The notes under the pieces: model-generated
Seen by the model: only the letters and a program-made list of their open reading frames with translations
Told to the model about the DNA's origin: nothing
The model's database searches: none
In this document: piece by piece, positions 13,539 through 18,506 of the stretch
Layout of the letters: the number at the start of each line of letters is the position of its first letter
Position numbering within the stretch: position 1 is the stretch's first letter
Made by a program: the position numbers and the translations under genes
Origin: Hungatella sp. UBA3402
Lineage (GTDB): Bacteria; Bacillota; Clostridia; Lachnospirales; Lachnospiraceae
Assembly: GCA_002358555.1 (NCBI GenBank)
Contig: DEPC01000222.1
Location: 1 to 18,506 of the forward strand
Length of the DNA stretch: 18,506 nt
Direction of reading: 5' to 3'

Positions 13539-14864
13539 ATGGAAGGTTTTAAAGTAGTTATTGTTGGTGGAGGTTCCAGTCATACACCAGGCATTATCCA
13601 GAGTCTTATCGGCAACTTAGACCGTTTTCCTCTTCAAAAACTGGTTTTGTATGATATTGACCCAGACCGTCTGGAGTTAGTTGATACTCTCTGCGGTTCC
13701 CTTATTGCAAAGCTTGACCCTGCGTGTGTTTATTTTACTACTACAGACCCAAAGGAAGCTTTCACAGATATTGATTTTGCATTTGCCCAGATTCGTCAAG
13801 GCGGCTTGAAAATGCGTGAGAAGGATGAAAAGATTTCCTTAGAGTTTGGAGTCGTTGGACAGGAAACCTGTGGCCCTGGCGGAATGGCTTATGGACTGCG
13901 TTCTATCCCAGGAGTTTTCAAGGTAATTGATGATATCCGTACCTATGCACCAGAAGCTTGGATTATCAACTATTCCAATCCGGCTGCCATTGTTGCTGAG
14001 GCAACCCGCCGTCAATACCAGAACTACAAAATCTTAAATATCTGTGATATGCCAGTAGCTATTATGCTGTCCTTTGCTAAGATGCTGGGAATGGAAAAAT
14101 ATAATGACTTAGACCCTGTATACTTTGGGTTAAACCATTTCGGATGGTGGACAAAACTGTATGACAAAACAGGTACAGACAGAATGCCTGAGTTGAAAGA
14201 AAAAATCATGCAATTCGGTCTGGCAGCCTCTCACGATAAACATCACTCTGACCCGTCCTGGCGCCATACTTGGGAAAATTTTAAGGAAATCCTTACCGAC
14301 TTTCCAGAATTTCTTCCTAATACCTATCTACAGTATTACCTTTATCCAAAGGAATGTGTGGAAACCAGCGACCCCAATTACACCCGTGCCAATATGGTTA
14401 TGGATGGGCGAGAGAAAGATATGTATGACCAGGTGCGCCTGATAAAAGAAAGCGGCGGAACCCATGAAGTCAACTTAAATCTATTCAATGCATTTGGCGA
14501 TTTCATTGTAGATGTAGCATGTTCTATTGCCTATAACAATGCAGACCGTTATCTGGTTATTGTAGAAAATAATGGCTCTATTCCTGCACTGCCCAATGAT
14601 GCTATGGTTGAGGTTCCTTGTTATCTGCGTCAATGGGGTCCAGAGCCTACCGTCATCGGAGAAATTCCTCAGTTCCATCTGGGAATGATGCAACAGCAGC
14701 TTGCTGCAGAAAAATTGATTGTAGATGCTTATTTTGAAAATTCTTACCAGAAAGCTCTGGAAGCATTTACTATGAATAAGACCGTCACATCTGCCAAGGT
14801 AGCTAGAAAGATTCTTGACAAGATGATTGAGGCCAATAAGGGGTACTGGCCAGAACTGAGATAA
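13539..14864 (+). CDS. glvA: 6-phospho-alpha-glucosidase, glycoside hydrolase family 4
   Basis: 441 residues from the ATG at 13539, preceded by AAAGGGG about 10 nt upstream; an ATG at 13518 would put extra residues before the normal GH4 start. The N-terminal NAD fold opens with VVIVGGGSSHTP. VGQETCGPGG (about 106-115) and NYSNPA (144-149) follow. The CDMP motif (169-172) marks 6-phospho-alpha-glucosidases within GH4 (beta enzymes have CNVP), and NHFGW (199-203) supplies the metal-binding His. The enzyme needs NAD and a divalent metal, usually Mn2+, and hydrolyses maltose-6-phosphate and related sugars in the cytoplasm. The PTS gene follows after 9 nt. Equivalent to GlvA/MalH. Confidence 0.95.
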   Translation: MEGFKVVIVGGGSSHTPGIIQSLIGNLDRFPLQKLVLYDIDPDRLELVDTLCGSLIAKLDPACVYFTTTDPKEAFTDIDFAFAQIRQGGLKMREKDEKISLEFGVVGQETCGPGGMAYGLRSIPGVFKVIDDIRTYAPEAWIINYSNPAAIVAEATRRQYQNYKILNICDMPVAIMLSFAKMLGMEKYNDLDPVYFGLNHFGWWTKLYDKTGTDRMPELKEKIMQFGLAASHDKHHSDPSWRHTWENFKEILTDFPEFLPNTYLQYYLYPKECVETSDPNYTRANMVMDGREKDMYDQVRLIKESGGTHEVNLNLFNAFGDFIVDVACSIAYNNADRYLVIVENNGSIPALPNDAMVEVPCYLRQWGPEPTVIGEIPQFHLGMMQQQLAAEKLIVDAYFENSYQKALEAFTMNKTVTSAKVARKILDKMIEANKGYWPELR

Positions 14865-14873
14865 GGGGGTTCT

Positions 14874-16436
14874 ATGAAAGAGAAATTTTCCTTTTCACAA
14901 TTCCAAAAACTAGGCAAGGTGCTGATGACACCCGTCATGATTATGCCAATCGCAGGAATTCTGGTTGGTGTCGGCTCTGCCTTTACCACAAAGAATATTG
15001 TGGAGCTGATGCCATTTCTTGGCACTACCTATGTAAAACTGTTCTTTAATCTGCTGAAAGCCATGGGAAATACTGTGAATTCCTACCTTCCTATCATTTT
15101 TGCTGTTTCTGTAGCTGTGGGCTACGCCAAAAAGGAAAAAGGAATTGCTGCTTTATGTAGTGTAATTGGCTTCCTTGCTATGAACAATGTGATGAATGTC
15201 CTTTTGACCAGTCTTGGCAAGTTAGACCCATCAGCCATGACAACTGGTCAATCCATGGTTATGGGAATTGCTTCCCTGGATACCGGAGTTTTCGGTGGTA
15301 TCCTGGTAGGACTTTTAGTGGCACGTCTTCACAACCAATATTATAATATCCAGCTTCCTCCAATTTTGGGTATTTTCTCTGGAACAAAATTTGTTCCTAT
15401 GGTTACTTTGCTGGGATGCTCAGCTCTAGGTTTTGTGATGGCATTTGTATGGCCTATCGCTCAGAATGGTCTTACCTTGATGGGTCAGCTTATCTATAAT
15501 ACTGGCGCCGCTGGAAGTGTTATTTATGGACTAAGTGAACGTGCTCTGCTGCCTTTTGGCTTGCATCATTTCATTTATACACCATTCTTCTTTACCAACT
15601 TAGGCGGTTCCATGACAATTGATGGCAATCTTGTAGAAGGTGCATTGAATATTTACAATGCTATCCTAGCTTCTCCAGATACCATGTTTGACATCAATAT
15701 TTCCCGTTTTGTTATGAACGGAAAAGTAATTTTTGCTATGTTTGGTATGCCTGGTGTTGCTCTGGCCATCTACCAGACTGCAAAACCAGAGAAAAAACAA
15801 CAGGTAAAGGCTCTGCTTATCGCCGCTGTAATCCCATCTATATTTACAGGTATTACAGAACCTATTGAATATTCCTTCCTGTTTGTAGCACCTGTTTTAT
15901 TTGTCATTCATGCAGGTTTTGCCGGACTTTGCTATCTGCTTACTTATATCTTTAAGGTCAATGTTCCAGGCCCAAGCGCCTTTGGTGGCCCGTTTTTAAG
16001 CACAATTTTTAATGGAATGATGCAGGCAGATAAGGGTTCCAACTGGATTTGGATTTTCATTTTAGGTATTATTTTCTTCTTCCTGTATTATTTTACCTTC
16101 CGGTTTATGATTTTAAAGTTTGACTATAAAACTCCTGGACGTGAAGCTGACGAGGAAGAAGTGAAACCTTTAGGCGGAAAGAAGGTCAGTGATGATATCT
16201 TGGAGGTTATCATCAAAGGTTTGGGCGGTGCTGACAATATCTTAAATGTAGATGCCTGCTTTACCCGTCTTAGAGTGAAAGTAAAAGATAATGCTTTGGT
16301 TATGTCTGATAATGAATGGAAATCCCAGACTGGCGCCAATGGAGTTGTGCGTGTCAATGATGGGGTACAGGTTATCTATGGAACTAAGGCTGATGTCTAT
16401 AAAAACAATTTGAAGAATGTGTTGGGGATGGAATAG
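14874..16436 (+). CDS. glvC: Maltose/alpha-glucoside PTS transporter subunit EIICB
   Basis: 520 residues. The EIIC part (about 1-420) has around ten membrane helices and the family signature GITEPIEY (326-333). A charged linker (ADEEEVKPLGGKK) leads to the EIIB domain (about 437-520), whose phosphorylated residue is Cys462 in NVDACFTRLRVKV. There is no EIIA domain, so a separate EIIA-Glc must supply the phosphate. Length and order match GlvC/MalX-type transporters. A GGGGG ribosome binding site sits just before the ATG, 9 nt after the hydrolase stop, so the two genes form one operon. The imported sugar, maltose or another alpha-glucoside, is inferred from the GH4 partner. Confidence 0.95.
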   Translation: MKEKFSFSQFQKLGKVLMTPVMIMPIAGILVGVGSAFTTKNIVELMPFLGTTYVKLFFNLLKAMGNTVNSYLPIIFAVSVAVGYAKKEKGIAALCSVIGFLAMNNVMNVLLTSLGKLDPSAMTTGQSMVMGIASLDTGVFGGILVGLLVARLHNQYYNIQLPPILGIFSGTKFVPMVTLLGCSALGFVMAFVWPIAQNGLTLMGQLIYNTGAAGSVIYGLSERALLPFGLHHFIYTPFFFTNLGGSMTIDGNLVEGALNIYNAILASPDTMFDINISRFVMNGKVIFAMFGMPGVALAIYQTAKPEKKQQVKALLIAAVIPSIFTGITEPIEYSFLFVAPVLFVIHAGFAGLCYLLTYIFKVNVPGPSAFGGPFLSTIFNGMMQADKGSNWIWIFILGIIFFFLYYFTFRFMILKFDYKTPGREADEEEVKPLGGKKVSDDILEVIIKGLGGADNILNVDACFTRLRVKVKDNALVMSDNEWKSQTGANGVVRVNDGVQVIYGTKADVYKNNLKNVLGME

Positions 16437-16535
16437 AATATCTCTGAAAGTTGTTAAAGTTGTCTTAGAAATAACGCACGGAAGAAGGCTGCTCCCCGTC
16501 CTGCGGCTTCGGAACCAGTAACACTAAGTCTCCAT

Positions 16536-16615
16536 CTATCTGCTAAAAGCAGGAACAAAAGCCCCTAAACTTGCTGTGCTCGAACAATAGGGACTTTTGC
16601 TCCTAACGCAGATAG
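16536..16615. repeat. 80-bp imperfect inverted repeat
   Basis: CTATCTGC (16536-16543) pairs with GCAGATAG (16608-16615). Inside, AGGAACAAAAGCCCCTA (16551-16567) pairs with 16588-16604 over 17 positions with two mismatches. The 20-nt apical loop is 16568-16587. It looks like a dispersed palindromic element (REP/MITE-like) or an imperfect terminator, but no second copy is in the window. Confidence 0.6.
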
Positions 16616-16696
16616 CTAGACAATACCTTATGACACGAAGTGTCCTCACTCTGAAGGAGTCTGTATTATTTCATTATATTTATTGTACTGGGCCAA

Positions 16697-16747
16697 CTAC
16701 GATAACAACTATTGAAACCTAGAACGATTGGTAGTTCTAGTTCGTAG
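16697..16747. repeat. Nested inverted repeat near the ATPase 3' end
   Basis: CTACGA (16697-16702) pairs with TCGTAG (16742-16747). Inside it, CTAGAAC (16719-16725) pairs with GTTCTAG (16734-16740) around an 8-nt loop. It lies 10 bp beyond the stop of the ATPase gene and could be its terminator, although the U tract is missing. Confidence 0.45.
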
Positions 16748-16756
16748 AATTGCCAA

Positions 16757-18271
16757 CTAAAGTTTCTCTATTTTCCTCAACATTTCTTTTTCCTGGTCAT
16801 CAAAAAGAAGCAGTTTATTATATTGATAATATCTCTCACATTGATACTGCTGTAAAAACTCTATACTATAGAAACTGGTATTTAAGCCTGTGACAAATAC
16901 CACCATCTCCTGACTGCTTCCAAATGCTGCTTCCATAAAATCAAATACATGCTCTAGTCTCTCGCCGCATTGGTCAAACAAAGACTCATAAATGCCATTT
17001 TCCTTTTCAAAAACTTCAGAAACCTTTTCCCATACTTCTTCCACGGTCTGTCTATGCTCTGCTTTTATCTCTTGAAGTGTTTTCTCCAAAATTTGCATCA
17101 CATCCTGATACAAATGGTCTTCTTTTTTGCTTAACAGTTTAGACTCCAGTTTATATTTGCGTTCTGCCTGCATCCCTGCGGCCAGCCCTGCCAAATATTC
17201 CACAGAAGATTTATATTCTGTCTGCTGATTGTAGTTTTTTGGCTTTAGGTGTCGAAATATCCGAAGCAGTTCCTCCACTCGCTCTTGTTTGTTTGCTACT
17301 TCCTGAAATCCTTGATTTAATGCTGCTAAGAGGAGGCTCATAACGCTGAGTCGCTCGTCAAAGGCTGCCCGTTCTAACTTCTTATAAATTCCTTCCTGTA
17401 CCTGCCCATTTAAAATCTCTTGTATCTCATAATCTTTCTGATATTTATAGTAGAGTTCCAGATAGTTGGCAAAATCCTTGGCAATGCCAGGATGCTGGAT
17501 ATACTGAAAAATCACTTCTCGGTCAGCAATTTTATTCAGCTTTTCATAGACCTCAATCAGCCTGGAAAGGTCTTCCCATCCCCTTGGGGTGGCAAATAAT
17601 TTTCCATCTACGGTTGTCTCTATATGACAGAAATTCTGTTTCTTGATATCAAGATAAGACAGAATCACTGGATGGATATTTACCTGTTGAGCATATTCCC
17701 TCCATACTGGAAAATCTGCTTCCACGGGAATCATTTTTATTCGGTCTAAGGTGACAATATCAAATTCCCGTACTGATTTGTTGTACTCAGGGGGATTTCC
17801 TGCTGCCACGATAATCCAACCTTGGGGAATACTGTGATTTCCAAAGGTTTTGCATTGAAGGAACTGCAGCATAGTAGGTGCCAGAGTTTCGGATACACAG
17901 TTAATCTCATCAATAAACAAAATTCCTTCTTTTAATCCTGTCTCAGCAATTTTGTCATAGATAGAGGCCACAATCTCACTCATGGTATATTCTGTCACAG
18001 AATAACGTCTGGAATCGTAAATTCTGTCTTGAATAAATGGAAGGCCAATGGCGCTCTGTCTGGTATGATGGGTAATCGTATAGGCCACCAAACCAATGCG
18101 ACATTCCTGGGAAATTTGTTCCATAATCTGAGTTTTTCCTATCCCTGGCGGCCCAATAAGCAGCACTGGTCTTTGACGAATCGGAGGAATCTCATATGCC
18201 CCATAGGTATCCTTGAACAAATATGCCTCAATGGTATCTTTTATCTCCTCTTTGGCTCGTTTGATATTCAT
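16757..18271 (-). CDS. MoxR-like AAA ATPase, partner of a VWA-type protein
   Basis: 504 residues. The AAA module covers about the first 230 residues: Walker A GPPGIGKT (40-47), Walker B ILFIDE (117-122), sensor 1 AAGNPPE (156-162) and a likely arginine finger R177 in LDRIK. The rest is a helical C-terminal region of about 270 residues, Lys/Glu-rich with coiled-coil character (about 370-430), longer than in typical MoxR proteins (about 320 residues). MoxR ATPases act as chaperones or metal-insertion helpers with VWA proteins. The ATG overlaps the stop of the upstream VWA-like gene by 4 nt (ATGA), with GGGGGAA about 9 nt before. The client is unknown. Confidence 0.88.
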   Translation of the reverse strand: MNIKRAKEEIKDTIEAYLFKDTYGAYEIPPIRQRPVLLIGPPGIGKTQIMEQISQECRIGLVAYTITHHTRQSAIGLPFIQDRIYDSRRYSVTEYTMSEIVASIYDKIAETGLKEGILFIDEINCVSETLAPTMLQFLQCKTFGNHSIPQGWIIVAAGNPPEYNKSVREFDIVTLDRIKMIPVEADFPVWREYAQQVNIHPVILSYLDIKKQNFCHIETTVDGKLFATPRGWEDLSRLIEVYEKLNKIADREVIFQYIQHPGIAKDFANYLELYYKYQKDYEIQEILNGQVQEGIYKKLERAAFDERLSVMSLLLAALNQGFQEVANKQERVEELLRIFRHLKPKNYNQQTEYKSSVEYLAGLAAGMQAERKYKLESKLLSKKEDHLYQDVMQILEKTLQEIKAEHRQTVEEVWEKVSEVFEKENGIYESLFDQCGERLEHVFDFMEAAFGSSQEMVVFVTGLNTSFYSIEFLQQYQCERYYQYNKLLLFDDQEKEMLRKIEKL

Positions 18272-18506
18272 AAATCAATTCCCCCTTTTTCTCCTATCTG
18301 CTCCTCTATCTCTTGTTCCTCCAAAATCAATTTTATTGCCCAGGAAGGCACAGATACATCTTCATATTGATTTTGGATAAATACAAATGCTGTATCATAG
18401 GAAGGCATTTTTACTGGGTAAATCCCTTTTCCGTCTGTAAAATAAACCAGCCCGCATAAATTCTTTAAAATTTTATTTTTAACCATATCATTTATATATC
18501 TGAAAA
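18268..18506 (-). CDS. VWA-like (DUF2201-type) protein, C-terminal part, runs off the window
   Basis: Partial gene: the frame is open to the window edge, with residues FRYIND before the internal ATG at 18486, so that ATG is probably not the start. About 78 residues are visible. The segment LVYFTDGKGIYPVKMP followed by AFVF and VPSWAIKL matches the end of the VWA-like domain of DUF2201 metallopeptidase-like proteins, where YFTDG is the last metal-site loop. It ends with an acidic tail. The stop overlaps the ATPase start by 4 nt, so the two are co-translated. In related genomes such proteins are encoded beside an AAA ATPase, which agrees with the neighbour here. Confidence 0.75.
   Translation of the reverse strand, partial: FRYINDMVKNKILKNLCGLVYFTDGKGIYPVKMPSYDTAFVFIQNQYEDVSVPSWAIKLILEEQEIEEQIGEKGGIDL

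Larger units (their letters stand above)
16437..16756. other. Gene-free convergent spacer with hairpins
   Basis: 320 bp between the PTS gene (+) and the AAA ATPase gene (-). I see no gene. It holds a long imperfect inverted repeat (16536-16615), a small GACAC-GAA-GTGTC hairpin at about 16629-16641, and a nested hairpin (16697-16747). None has a clean T tract, so the terminator for the PTS operon is not obvious. Confidence 0.55.

Overview
The window looks like the chromosome of a low-GC, Gram-positive anaerobe of the Clostridia, most likely the Lachnospiraceae (Blautia/Ruminococcus type). The grounds are the AT-rich base composition, strong AGGAGG ribosome binding sites, sigma-A promoters with 17-18 bp spacers, [FeFe]-hydrogenase maturases, a DUF624 (YesL) membrane protein and a maltose-type PTS with a GH4 hydrolase. 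The assignment is inferred from gene content; no marker gene or rRNA is present. I see no tRNA, rRNA, CRISPR array, intact insertion sequence or prophage.

Layout. (1) 1-1740: a TPR-DUF4261 protein on + with a long leader. (2) 1852-3590: an RluA-type pseudouridine synthase (-) whose gene carries a dense cluster of DnaA-box sequences, then a TrhA/hemolysin-III membrane protein (+) with a good promoter and terminator. (3) 3590-6215: a YesL-family membrane protein (-) divergent from an unrecognised single-TM protein (+); the latter overlaps tail-to-tail by 62 bp with a GNAT acetyltransferase (-). That GNAT gene is translationally coupled to the 3' stump of a decayed MATE transporter gene. (4) 6215-6482: gene-free, with three consecutive hairpins, two of which look like + strand terminators with no + gene in front of them. 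(5) 6483-7007: cyclophilin-type PPIase (-) with its own promoter. (6) 7133-12500: one apparent minus-strand operon: promoter, structured leader ending in an intrinsic terminator, hydE, hydF, then ABC permease, ATPase and NitT/TauT-type lipoprotein. hydF and the permease overlap by 4 nt (ATGA). (7) 12602-16436: an RpiR-family regulator (-) divergent from a 6-phospho-alpha-glucosidase and PTS EIICB pair (+), with a 13-nt palindromic candidate operator on the regulator's own -35 region. (8) 16437-16756: gene-free convergent spacer with several hairpins. (9) 16757-18506: a MoxR-like AAA ATPase and the 3' end of a VWA-like (DUF2201-type) gene that runs off the window.

How the genes work together. 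The GH4/PTS/RpiR block is a self-contained alpha-glucoside (maltose-type) uptake and hydrolysis unit: EIICB imports and phosphorylates the disaccharide, the GH4 enzyme splits it, and the RpiR protein presumably senses a sugar phosphate. HydE and HydF act in H-cluster assembly; hydG and the hydrogenase itself are not in the window. The most unusual points are the tight coupling of hydEF to an organic-anion-type ABC importer, the structured RNA with its own promoter and terminator ahead of hydE, and the DnaA-box cluster inside the pseudouridine synthase gene. None of these is proven from sequence alone.
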